Source: an uncultured Thermoanaerobaculum sp.
GTDB lineage: Bacteria; Acidobacteriota; Thermoanaerobaculia; Thermoanaerobaculales; Thermoanaerobaculaceae
Assembly (NCBI GenBank): GCA_937934115.1
Contig: CALHAH010000035.1
Coordinates: forward strand, 1-64,000
DNA length: 64,000 nucleotides
Direction: 5' to 3'
The position numbers and the translations under genes were made by a program. Below, piece after piece: positions 41,532 through 49,293 of this stretch (its first letter is position 1; each line of letters begins with the position of its first letter). A model generated the notes under the pieces. The model did not search any database. It was not told the origin of the DNA and was given only the letters and a program-made list of their open reading frames with translations.

Positions 41532-43108
41532 AGCTGGAGGATCGCCATCGCACGGAGGTTCTGGTTTTAGGCACCGGGGTGGCGGGGCTTGCTGCTGCTC
41601 TTGCTGCCGCCGAACAAGGTGCCCACGTGTTGGTGTTGTCCCGGGCTGCCGACCCCAGCCAAACCAACACCGCTCGGGCCCAGGGGGGCATCGTTTTCCG
41701 CGGGGAAAAGGACTCCCCTGAGCTCCTGGCCGCGGACATCCTGGCCGCCGGGGCTGGCTTTGGGTTGCCGGAAGCCGCCACGTTCCTCGCCACAGAGGGT
41801 CCCAAGGCGGTGGAAGAATGGCTTTTGAAGCGGCTACGTATTCCCTTCGATCGCCGTCCGGACGGGAGTTTGGATTTGGCGTTGGAGGCTGCTCACTCGG
41901 TGCCACGCATCCTCCACGCCGCCGACCGCACCGGTGCCGCCATTCAAGAGGGCTTGCTCAAGGCCGTGCGCAAAAATCCCAACATCACCCTGCTTTCTAG
42001 CTACCAAGCTGTGGATCTTCTTACCACCCATCACCACTCCCGCCGCACGGTGGATCGCTACTCCTTGGAAAACCGCTGCCTGGGCGCTTATGTGCTGGAG
42101 GTAGGAAGCAATCGCGTGTGCACGGTTTTTGCCCATGCCACGGTGCTTGCCACGGGTGGCGCCGGCGCCCTTTACATCCACACCTCCAACCACCCTGGCT
42201 CTATTGGTTCCGGTTTGGCCATGGCCTCTCGCGCCGGGGTGCGGCTTTTAAACCTCGAGTTCATCCAGTTTCACCCCACCTGCTTGTATGTGCCGGGAGC
42301 ACCGCGTTTTTTGATAACCGAAGCGCTGCGCGGCGCCGGTGCCAAGCTTGTGAACGAAGCCGGTGAACGCTTCCTCAAGCGGTACCACCCCAAAGGCGAG
42401 CTGGCCCCCCGCGACGTGGTGGCCCGTGCCATTGTGGACGAGTTGCACCGCAGCGGAGCCGAGTGCGTTTTTTTGGATTTGGGCGGTAAAGGTAAAGAGC
42501 TGGCAAAGCGGTTTCCCACGGTAGCCGAGACCTGCGCACGTTACGGCATTGACATCACTTCTCAGCGTATCCCGGTGGTCCCGGGAGCACACTACACCTG
42601 TGGCGGCGTGGTTTCGGACTTGGTTGGGCGAACCACCCTGCCTGGACTTTACGTGGCTGGGGAAGTGGCGTGTACCGGGGTCCACGGTGCAAACCGTCTT
42701 GCCTCCACATCGCTTTTGGAAGGGCTTACCTTTGGCCTTGCCGCTGGCCGTCATGCCGCTTCTCAGATGAAGGAGCAGCCGCTAGCCCCGGACCTCATCG
42801 GTGCTGTACCTGACTGGGAGCCGGTGGTGGGCCCCTCCAACGAAGACCCCGCCCTCATCGCCCAGGACTGGTCCGCCATTCGCCATACCATGTGGAACTA
42901 CGTAGGCATTGTGCGTACCAAAGAACGAATGGAGCGGGCCGTAGCCGATTTACGTCATCAGCTGGTGCGCTTGACCCAGTTTTACCGGACCACGCCTATT
43001 TCCGCTTCGCTGGTGGATCTGTTCCACGGGTGCCTGGCCGCTGGGCTCATAGCCGAAGCTGCCCGGCGCAACCCCACTTCGGTGGGCTGCCATTACGTGG
43101 TCGCGTAA
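41528..43108 (+). CDS. nadB: L-aspartate oxidase
   Basis: NadB is an FAD enzyme that oxidises aspartate to iminoaspartate for quinolinate synthesis. It has 526 aa from GTG 41528 (GTGA overlap with the nadC stop). The dinucleotide-binding motif LVLGTGVAGLAAALAA is near residue 11, with TARAQGGIVF near 50, LEFIQFHPTCLYVPGAPRFL near 245, GAHYTCGGVVSDLVGRTTLP near 355, and GVHGANRLASTSLLEGLTFG near 390. The C-terminal helical domain is intact. Confidence 0.95.
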   Translation: MKLEDRHRTEVLVLGTGVAGLAAALAAAEQGAHVLVLSRAADPSQTNTARAQGGIVFRGEKDSPELLAADILAAGAGFGLPEAATFLATEGPKAVEEWLLKRLRIPFDRRPDGSLDLALEAAHSVPRILHAADRTGAAIQEGLLKAVRKNPNITLLSSYQAVDLLTTHHHSRRTVDRYSLENRCLGAYVLEVGSNRVCTVFAHATVLATGGAGALYIHTSNHPGSIGSGLAMASRAGVRLLNLEFIQFHPTCLYVPGAPRFLITEALRGAGAKLVNEAGERFLKRYHPKGELAPRDVVARAIVDELHRSGAECVFLDLGGKGKELAKRFPTVAETCARYGIDITSQRIPVVPGAHYTCGGVVSDLVGRTTLPGLYVAGEVACTGVHGANRLASTSLLEGLTFGLAAGRHAASQMKEQPLAPDLIGAVPDWEPVVGPSNEDPALIAQDWSAIRHTMWNYVGIVRTKERMERAVADLRHQLVRLTQFYRTTPISASLVDLFHGCLAAGLIAEAARRNPTSVGCHYVVA

Positions 43109-43120
43109 GGGCACGTGCGG

Positions 43121-43126
43121 TAAGCT
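43121..43126 (+). promoter_or_regulatory. Leaderless-type -10 element of the HD-domain gene
   Basis: TAAGCT, 6 nt (aaggtt), then ATG 43133. The aagg could also serve as a weak Shine-Dalgarno, so the evidence is less clear-cut than at waaA or nadC. Confidence 0.5.
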
Positions 43127-43132
43127 AAGGTT

Positions 43133-43696
43133 ATGGCGTATGACCGGCAACAGGCATGGGAATTACTTTGCTCATGGGTAAGCTCGGAAAACCTGCGCAA
43201 GCACTGCTTAGCCGTGGAAGCGAGCATGCGCGCCCACGCCCGTAGGTTGGGCGAGGACGAAGAAGCTTACGGCATCGTGGGCTTGCTCCACGACTTTGAT
43301 TACGAAAAGCACCCCACCCCGGAAGAGCATGTCTGGGTAGGAGCTCGGGTACTGCGGGAGCAAGGGTGGCCCGAAGCCTGGGTACGAGCCATTGAAGGGC
43401 ACGCGTCCTACACCGGCGTGCCCCGTGACACCAACATGGCCAAGTGCCTCTTTGCCGTGGACGAGCTTACGGGTTTTCTGGTGGCCTGCACCCTGGTACG
43501 CCCGGACAAAAACATTGCCGCCTTGCCGGTGGCGTCGGTGCTCAAGCGCATGAAGGAAAAGGCGTTTGCGCGCTCGGTCAACAGGGAGGAAATCGTTCAC
43601 GGAGCAACAGAAATTGGCATGTCCCTGGCCGACCACATTGCCTTTGTCCGCGATGCCATGGCCGGTGTGGCGAAGGAGTTGGGGCTTGGTGCGTAG
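43133..43696 (+). CDS. HD-domain hydrolase
   Basis: This is a 187-aa single HD domain: first His in ENLRKHCLAVEASMRAHARR, the HD pair in GIVGLLHDFDYEKHPTPEEH, a further His in AIEGHASYTG, and Asp in AVDELTGFLVACTLV. Proteins of this type are metal-dependent phosphohydrolases, often annotated as HDIG or yqeK-related; the substrate is unknown. It overlaps the next lipoprotein gene by 8 nt. Confidence 0.88.
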   Translation: MAYDRQQAWELLCSWVSSENLRKHCLAVEASMRAHARRLGEDEEAYGIVGLLHDFDYEKHPTPEEHVWVGARVLREQGWPEAWVRAIEGHASYTGVPRDTNMAKCLFAVDELTGFLVACTLVRPDKNIAALPVASVLKRMKEKAFARSVNREEIVHGATEIGMSLADHIAFVRDAMAGVAKELGLGA

Positions 43697-44153
43697 GGTT
43701 TGCTTGCTTGTTTCGCTGTTGCTGGTCCTGGCCGCGTGCGCCCAACCGCCGGCGCCTCGCACGCTTGCAGGTCTGCCCCGCACCCAGGTACTGGCGGGTC
43801 GTCGCGCCACAGAGCTTTTGCGTCAGATGCACGGAGGACGGTTCCAACCACCCCACGCCGTGGTAGCGGAGTACGGCAGGGGTCGCTTAAACCTTTACCT
43901 TGCCGTGTTCCCTTCAGCTGCGGAGGCCAGGGCCGCACTGCGGGCCATGACCGAGGCCATGGCCAAAGGTTCTGCCTTTTCACCCCCTCGCCCGCAACGC
44001 GAGCAGCCGCAAAGGTTCCTCACCGTGGGCCCCGGGGGACATCACCTCTTTTGGCGAGCAGACAACAAGGTGTACTGGCTGGCGGGGGAACCCGAACGGG
44101 TTTTTGCTGCCGCAGAGGAGTTACCACAGCCGGCGCCAGGGGTTTGGCTTTGA
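43689..44153 (+). CDS. Putative lipoprotein of unknown function
   Basis: This is a 154-aa protein with a lipobox (LLLVLAAC, Cys at about residue 15). The rest is a small alpha/beta domain (HAVVAEYGRGRLNLYLAVFP, ARAALRAMTEAMAKGS, HHLFWRADNKVYWLAG) with no recognised family. The GTG at 43689 gives a compact signal; a TTG one codon earlier is possible. The coding region overlaps the end of the HD gene. Confidence 0.7.
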   Translation: MRRVCLLVSLLLVLAACAQPPAPRTLAGLPRTQVLAGRRATELLRQMHGGRFQPPHAVVAEYGRGRLNLYLAVFPSAAEARAALRAMTEAMAKGSAFSPPRPQREQPQRFLTVGPGGHHLFWRADNKVYWLAGEPERVFAAAEELPQPAPGVWL

Positions 44154-44192
44154 GTTTCCCGCCCCAGTACAATGTGCGGTGGGAGGCAAAGA

Positions 44193-44588
44193 ATGACTCA
44201 CAGCGAGCTTGAGGAAATCAAGCGGTACTTCGACGTGGTGATGGAACACGTTTTGGAGCAAGTGAAGCTCGTGGCCGAAGGGGTGTTGCAAAACAGCCAG
44301 CGTCTAGACCGCATCGAGGCGCGCTTGGACCGCATCGAGGAGCGACTGACGCTGCTCGAGGTTAAAGTGGCTGCCCTCGAATCCCGCATGACTCGGGTAG
44401 AGCAACGCTTGGACCGGGTAGAGCAACGCTTGGACCAGCTGGAACAGGAACTCACAGACGTACGCACCGAGCTCGCGAGCCTTCGGACCCAGCTAACCCG
44501 GTTCCAAGAGGAAACCGAAGCCCGCTCTCAAGAGCTACAGGCACGGGTGGAAAGGCTGGAAGCGAGCATCGCCCATCTCCGTCAATGA
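44193..44588 (+). CDS. Coiled-coil protein of unknown function
   Basis: This is a 131-aa protein that is almost wholly coiled coil from about residue 35, built on near-perfect heptads (LDRIEARLDRIEERL, VEQRLDRVEQRLDQLEQEL). There is no membrane segment and no DNA-binding motif. A TACAAT at 44168-44173 and a gggagg Shine-Dalgarno precede the ATG at 44193. Similar short coiled-coil proteins act as scaffolds or spacers, but no partner is evident; the neighbours are a lipoprotein and icmF. Confidence 0.72.
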   Translation: MTHSELEEIKRYFDVVMEHVLEQVKLVAEGVLQNSQRLDRIEARLDRIEERLTLLEVKVAALESRMTRVEQRLDRVEQRLDQLEQELTDVRTELASLRTQLTRFQEETEARSQELQARVERLEASIAHLRQ

Positions 44589-44627
44589 CCCCACACCCGG
44601 CGGTACAATGCCGCAGGAAGGTGGGTT

Positions 44628-47600
44628 ATGGCGCCAATGTATGTGCCCAAAAACAAAATTCGCTTTGTCACTGCCGCATCGCTTTTTGACGGCCACGACG
44701 CCGCCATCAACATCATCCGCCGGCTCCTGCAAGCCCACGGTGCCGAAGTCATTCATCTGGGACACAACCGCGCAGTAAAAGAAATCGTCCACGCCGCCAT
44801 CCAGGAGGACGCCCAAGGAATTGCGGTTTCCTCGTACCAGGGCGGGCACATGGAGTTCTTCACCTACATGGTGGACTTGCTGCGGGAGCGCGGGGCAGCC
44901 CATATCAGGGTTTTTGGTGGAGGGGGCGGCGTCATCGTCCCCGAGGAGATCAAGAAGCTCGAGGCTTACGGCGTGGCCAAGATCTTTTCGCCAGAGGACG
45001 GCCGCAAGCTGGGTTTGGACGGGATGATCAGCCTCATGCTCGAAGCTTGCGATTTTGACGTCACCCAGCTCCCCAACGGCCAGCCCCCAGACCTCACCCC
45101 CAGCCTTTGGCAGCACGTGGCGCGAGCCATTTCGCAGGTGGAAGCCGGCAGCAAGCTGCAGCTACCCCAGCCCGCAAAGAGGGTGCCGGTCGTGGGCGTT
45201 ACCGGAGTGGGAGGTGCCGGCAAGTCCTCGCTCACCGATGAGCTGGTGCGTCGGTTCTTGTTGGATTTTCCCCAGCTGCACGTGGGCATCATTGCCGTGG
45301 ACCCCACCAAACGGCGCACAGGGGGCGCGCTCTTAGCTGACCGCATTCGTATGAACTCCCTGGCCAGTGAGCGTGTGTACATGCGCTCTTTGGCCACGCG
45401 GCAAGCCCACCGCAGCCTCTCAGCAGCCGTGGAGGGGGCCATCCAAACGCTCAGAGCTTTCGGTTTTGACTTGATTTTTGTGGAATCGGCCGGCGCGGGG
45501 CAAGCCGACAGCGAAATCGCCGACGTTGCCGATGTGGCCCTTTACGCTATGACCCCAGAGTACGGCGCTTCCCTCCAACTTGAAAAGATCGAGATGTTGG
45601 ACTTTGCCCACCTGGTGGCCATCAACAAGTTCGACCGCCCGGGGGCTTTGGATGCCCTCCGGGAAGTGCGCAAGCAGTGGCGGCGAGCACACCCCGATTT
45701 CCAAGGGGACGAGGAAAAGGTCCCGGTTTTTGGCACCTGCGCTCACCAGTTTCACGATTTTGGGGTCAACGCCCTTTACGGGCGGCTGGTGCAAGAGCTG
45801 GAATCCCGCTTTGGCAGCGCCTTCCACGTGGACCAAACCCACGCCCACCCGGCGGGCCTCCCCCAGCGCCACCCTATCATCCCCGCCGAACGCACGGGCT
45901 ACCTCCGGGAAATCGCCCAAACCTGCCGCAAGGCTCGGGAGCGGGCGGAATACCAGGTGGCGGTAGCCCGCAAGCTCTACCAGCTGGTGGGAGCCCGGGC
46001 CTTGCTGTCAGCGTTTCAAGGCGAAGGGAGCTTTGCCGAACTTTGGCAGCTCTTCGAGTCCATCACTGCGGGCACGTTGCCACCGGAGCCAGCTCTCGCT
46101 GACCTCGATGCTGAAATCCGCCGCCTGGCCCATGAGCTCCTCCCGGAAAGCCGCACCGCTTTGGCCACTTGGCCGAAGCTGCAACAGGATTACGCGGGGG
46201 ACACCTTTACGTACAAGGTGCGTGACAAGGAGGTCACCGTGGCCCTTGCCTCGGTTTCTCTGGCTGGCACCCATATCCCTAAGGTGGTGCTACCACAAAG
46301 CGAGGACTGGGGTGACATCCTGCGCTTCATCCTGCGGGAAAACGTGCCCGGTGCGTACCCCTACACCGCCGGCGTTTTCCCCTTCAAACGCCAGGAGGAG
46401 CTCCCCACCCGTATGTTCGCTGGGGAAGGGGGCCCCGAACGCACAAACAAGCGTTTTCATTTCTTGCGGGCAGGTCAGCCCTTTGCCCGCCTTTCCACCG
46501 CCTTTGATTCGGTCACCCTTTACGGCGAAGATCCAGCTGTCGAACCTGATGTTTACGGGAAAATCGGCGAATCCGGGGTTTCCATTTGCACCGTGGAGGA
46601 CATGGAAAAGCTTTACGCTGGCTTTGACCTCTGCGCTCCCCACACCTCTGTCTCCATGACCATTAACGGGCCGGCGCCCATGATGTTGGCTTTCTTTTTC
46701 AACGTGGCAGCGCGACAGGAAGCCAAACGCCGGCTCATTGCCGATGGACGTCTGCGCGGAAGGCCGGAGGATGCCCTGCAGCCCTACGTGGACGGTAAGG
46801 GCTGGGACGAAATTGCCACGCTCCTTGCACCCGGTGAATGGGAGGACGCTCTACGCTGCGCGGTACAGGTGGTGCGGGGCACAGTGCAAGCCGATATCTT
46901 GAAGGAAGACCAAGCGCAAAACACCTGCATTTTTTCCACCGAGTTTGCCTTGCGCCTCATGGGCGACATCCAAAGCTGGTTTGTGGAAAACCGCGTGCGC
47001 AACTTCTACTCGGTGTCCATTTCTGGCTATCACATCGCGGAAGCTGGCGCCAACCCCATCACCCAACTGGCCTTTACCCTGGCCAACGGCTTTACCTATG
47101 TGGAGTACTACTTGGCCCGGGGCCTTCATATTGACGACTTTGCCCCCAACCTGTCGTTTTTCTTTTCCAACGGCATGGACCCCGAGTACACGGTGATTGG
47201 GCGGGTGGCACGGCGGATTTGGGCCACCGCCCTGCGGGAGCGCTACGGGGGCAACGAGCGCAGCCAAAAGCTCAAGTACCACATTCAAACTTCCGGCCGT
47301 TCCCTTCACGCGAAGGAAATTGCCTTTAACGACATCCGCACCACGCTTCAGGCGCTTCTGGCACTGGCAGACAACTGTAACTCCCTCCACACCAACGCTT
47401 ACGACGAGGCCATCACCACCCCCACCGAAGAATCGGTGCGCCGGGCCCTGGCTATTCAGCTCATTTCCACCCTGGAGTTTGGGCTTTTGAAAAACGAAAA
47501 CCCGTGGCAAGGCTCGTACTTCATAGAATGGCTCACCGATACGGTGGAGGAAGCGGTTCTTGCCGAGTTTGACCGTCTCGCAGAACGGGGTGGCGTGCTA

Positions 47601-48053
47601 GGGGCCATGGAAACCGGTTACCAGCGGGCCAAGATTCAAGAAGAATCGCTTCATTACGAGCGCCGCAAACACTCGGGAGAGCTGCCTATCGTAGGTGTTA
47701 ACTTTTTTGAAAACCCGCAGCGCAGTGAGTATGAGTTGGAAGCACCCCAGCTCACCCGTGCCACCAAAGAAGAAAAAGATGCGCGCCTCGCTCACCTCCG
47801 GGACTTCCAAAGCCGGCACGCATTTTTGGAGCTTTGGGCCCAGCATCAGGACCGGCCGGTGCCCAACCCGGACCTAGACGCCTTACCCCCTTGGCAGCGC
47901 CCTGCGGCGTACGCTTTAGCCCGCCTCCAGCACGCAGCCCGCACTGGGAAAAACCTCTTTGCTGAGCTTTTGGACACCGTCTGTTCCTGTTCCCTCGGGC
48001 AAATCACCCATGCCTTGTACGAGGTCGGCGGCCAATACCGCAGGAACATGTGA
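44628..48053 (+). CDS. icmF: Fused isobutyryl-CoA mutase (IcmF): B12-binding + G-protein chaperone + mutase
   Basis: This is a 1141-aa three-part enzyme that interconverts isobutyryl-CoA and n-butyryl-CoA (related substrates are possible) with adenosylcobalamin. Residues about 10-145 are the B12 domain ([20 protein letters not shown], His23 as the lower cobalt ligand). Next is a MeaB-like GTPase with P-loop [13 protein letters not shown] near 190 and [20 protein letters not shown]; it protects and reloads the mutase. From about 560 is the catalytic TIM barrel ([40 protein letters not shown], and the C-terminal [16 protein letters not shown]). A TACAAT at 44604-44609 and an aggaaggtgg ribosome site precede it. 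Ordinary methylmalonyl-CoA mutase lacks this fusion, so IcmF is favoured. Confidence 0.95.
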   Translation: MAPMYVPKNKIRFVTAASLFDGHDAAINIIRRLLQAHGAEVIHLGHNRAVKEIVHAAIQEDAQGIAVSSYQGGHMEFFTYMVDLLRERGAAHIRVFGGGGGVIVPEEIKKLEAYGVAKIFSPEDGRKLGLDGMISLMLEACDFDVTQLPNGQPPDLTPSLWQHVARAISQVEAGSKLQLPQPAKRVPVVGVTGVGGAGKSSLTDELVRRFLLDFPQLHVGIIAVDPTKRRTGGALLADRIRMNSLASERVYMRSLATRQAHRSLSAAVEGAIQTLRAFGFDLIFVESAGAGQADSEIADVADVALYAMTPEYGASLQLEKIEMLDFAHLVAINKFDRPGALDALREVRKQWRRAHPDFQGDEEKVPVFGTCAHQFHDFGVNALYGRLVQELESRFGSAFHVDQTHAHPAGLPQRHPIIPAERTGYLREIAQTCRKARERAEYQVAVARKLYQLVGARALLSAFQGEGSFAELWQLFESITAGTLPPEPALADLDAEIRRLAHELLPESRTALATWPKLQQDYAGDTFTYKVRDKEVTVALASVSLAGTHIPKVVLPQSEDWGDILRFILRENVPGAYPYTAGVFPFKRQEELPTRMFAGEGGPERTNKRFHFLRAGQPFARLSTAFDSVTLYGEDPAVEPDVYGKIGESGVSICTVEDMEKLYAGFDLCAPHTSVSMTINGPAPMMLAFFFNVAARQEAKRRLIADGRLRGRPEDALQPYVDGKGWDEIATLLAPGEWEDALRCAVQVVRGTVQADILKEDQAQNTCIFSTEFALRLMGDIQSWFVENRVRNFYSVSISGYHIAEAGANPITQLAFTLANGFTYVEYYLARGLHIDDFAPNLSFFFSNGMDPEYTVIGRVARRIWATALRERYGGNERSQKLKYHIQTSGRSLHAKEIAFNDIRTTLQALLALADNCNSLHTNAYDEAITTPTEESVRRALAIQLISTLEFGLLKNENPWQGSYFIEWLTDTVEEAVLAEFDRLAERGGVLGAMETGYQRAKIQEESLHYERRKHSGELPIVGVNFFENPQRSEYELEAPQLTRATKEEKDARLAHLRDFQSRHAFLELWAQHQDRPVPNPDLDALPPWQRPAAYALARLQHAARTGKNLFAELLDTVCSCSLGQITHALYEVGGQYRRNM

Positions 48054-48070
48054 AGCTGGCTTTTTGTCTG

Positions 48071-48259
48071 CTACCTACCCTCCTCTTCCGGCTGGCGCGA
48101 GGGCTTGCGACGGCCGGAACGACGGGCTGCCTCGCGCAAGAGAAACTCGATTTGGGCGTTAATGCTGCGCAGTTCGTCGGCGGCCCAGCGCTCCAGCACC
48201 GCGTAAAGCTCCGCGTCGAGGCGCAAGAGGAACTTCTTCTTTTCGGGCACGGCGCCCAC
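48071..48259 (-). CDS. Arc-like ribbon-helix-helix small protein
   Basis: This is a 62-aa protein: KKKFLLRLDAELYAVLERWA followed by DELRSINAQIEFLLREAARR. The short strand KFLLRL followed by two helices matches the Arc/MetJ ribbon-helix-helix fold used by small repressors and antitoxins. It starts with GTG, 6 nt after the SPFH reading frame ends, so it is the second gene of that unit. No toxin gene is adjacent. It may regulate the SPFH gene, and a palindromic site lies upstream of that gene. Confidence 0.75.
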   Translation of the reverse strand: MGAVPEKKKFLLRLDAELYAVLERWAADELRSINAQIEFLLREAARRSGRRKPSRQPEEEGR

Positions 48260-48265
48260 CGGCGC

Positions 48266-49174
48266 TTACTGGTACAGGCTGCCGGTGTTTAAAACCGGTT
48301 GCGCTTCGCTTTCAGAAACCAAGGCCACCAGCAGGTTGTTGACCATGGCAGCTTTGCGCTCCTCGTCCCGACGCACCACCCCTTGCTCGCCCAGTTGCTC
48401 CAACACCATAGCCACCATTCCCACTGCCCCTTCCACGATTTTTTGCCGCGCGGCAATAATGGCTTGCGCCTGCTGCCGGCGCAGCATGGCTTGGGCAATT
48501 TCCGGAGCGTACGCCAAATGGGTCAAGCGTGCTTCCATAACCTCGACCCCTGCCACCTTGAGCCTTTCCTGCAGTTCCGCGCATAAGCTGTGAGCAATGG
48601 TTTCGGGTTCACCCCGCAGGGAAGCTTCCCCTTCGGGTGCATCCTACGGGAAACGACTGGCCAAAGCGCGAAGGGCAGTTTCCGCCTGAACATCCACAAA
48701 CGCCTCATAGGTGTCCACGTCGAAAAGAGCTTTGGCGGTGTCCACCACCTTCCACACCACCACCGCAGCAATTTCAATGGGGTTGCCGTGAGCATCGTTC
48801 ACCTTAATCTTTTCCCAGTTGAAATTGCGCACTTTAAGGGAAACCCGTGGCCGCACCGTAAAGGGGTTAGCCCAGTGGTAGCCCGCTTCCCGCACCGAGC
48901 CTACGTAGCCACCGAAAAACACCAACACCCGGGCTTCGTCGGGCTGTACCACGAAAAGCCCCGGCAGCAACACGACAAAAACCACAAGCCCGATGGCGAG
49001 GGCGCCCCACAGAAAGCCCCAGGCCACGCTGGCCTCCGGGGTGCGCTCGGCGGCTGCCACGCTGGCAAAGAAAAGATAGAGCAAAACCAAGCTCCACAGG
49101 GAAAGGCCTAAAACCCCCACCAATATTGGGAGCCCACTCACGGAAAAAGCCTTCCTTTCATTAATGGGAACCAT
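48266..49174 (-). pseudogene. SPFH/Band-7 membrane protein, interrupted by one in-frame amber codon
   Basis: A 303-codon frame is complete except for TAG at 48644-48646. The first part (176 codons) has two membrane helices (LPILVGVLGLSLWSLVLLYL; LWGALAIGLVVFVVLLPGLF) and the Band-7 start VVQPDEARVLVFFGGYVGSV. After the stop, the same frame continues with the Band-7 end [20 protein letters not shown] and the flotillin-like [20 protein letters not shown]. Family members, as I recall them, have a Tyr-Pro-Tyr-Asp sequence here, so the amber would replace a Tyr codon. Either a recent nonsense mutation, a sequencing error, or read-through is possible. If intact it would be a membrane scaffold of the stomatin/prohibitin kind. 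Confidence 0.82.
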
Positions 49175-49184
49175 AGTCCACCTG

Positions 49185-49213
49185 CGCTAACATTACGATA
49201 TCGTTACGCTAAC
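49185..49213. promoter_or_regulatory. Candidate operator between SPFH and S9 peptidase genes
   Basis: Two direct copies of CGCTAAC (49185-49191 and 49207-49213) flank the perfect palindrome ACGATATCGT (49195-49204). It lies 11 nt upstream of the SPFH start codon on one side and about 80 nt from the S9 start on the other. A ribbon-helix-helix repressor would suit such a site, but the link to the Arc-like gene is inference. Confidence 0.45.
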
Positions 49214-49293
49214 GTGGTCAAGCTCGTAAACTCGTGCGAACCTTGGCAACGAGCAAAACGTATGAGCGAAGACGGAGGAGGAAGGAGGCACTC

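Noticed and set aside
44279..44460. Possible tandem DNA repeat in the coiled-coil gene
   Set aside because: The repetition is explained by heptad codons (Leu-Asp-Arg-Ile/Val-Glu) rather than by a separate DNA element.
48644..48646. TAG as pyrrolysine in the SPFH gene
   Set aside because: No pylT-like tRNA or pyl gene is visible, TAG is used as a normal stop elsewhere (e.g. the HD gene), and the family is not known to contain pyrrolysine.
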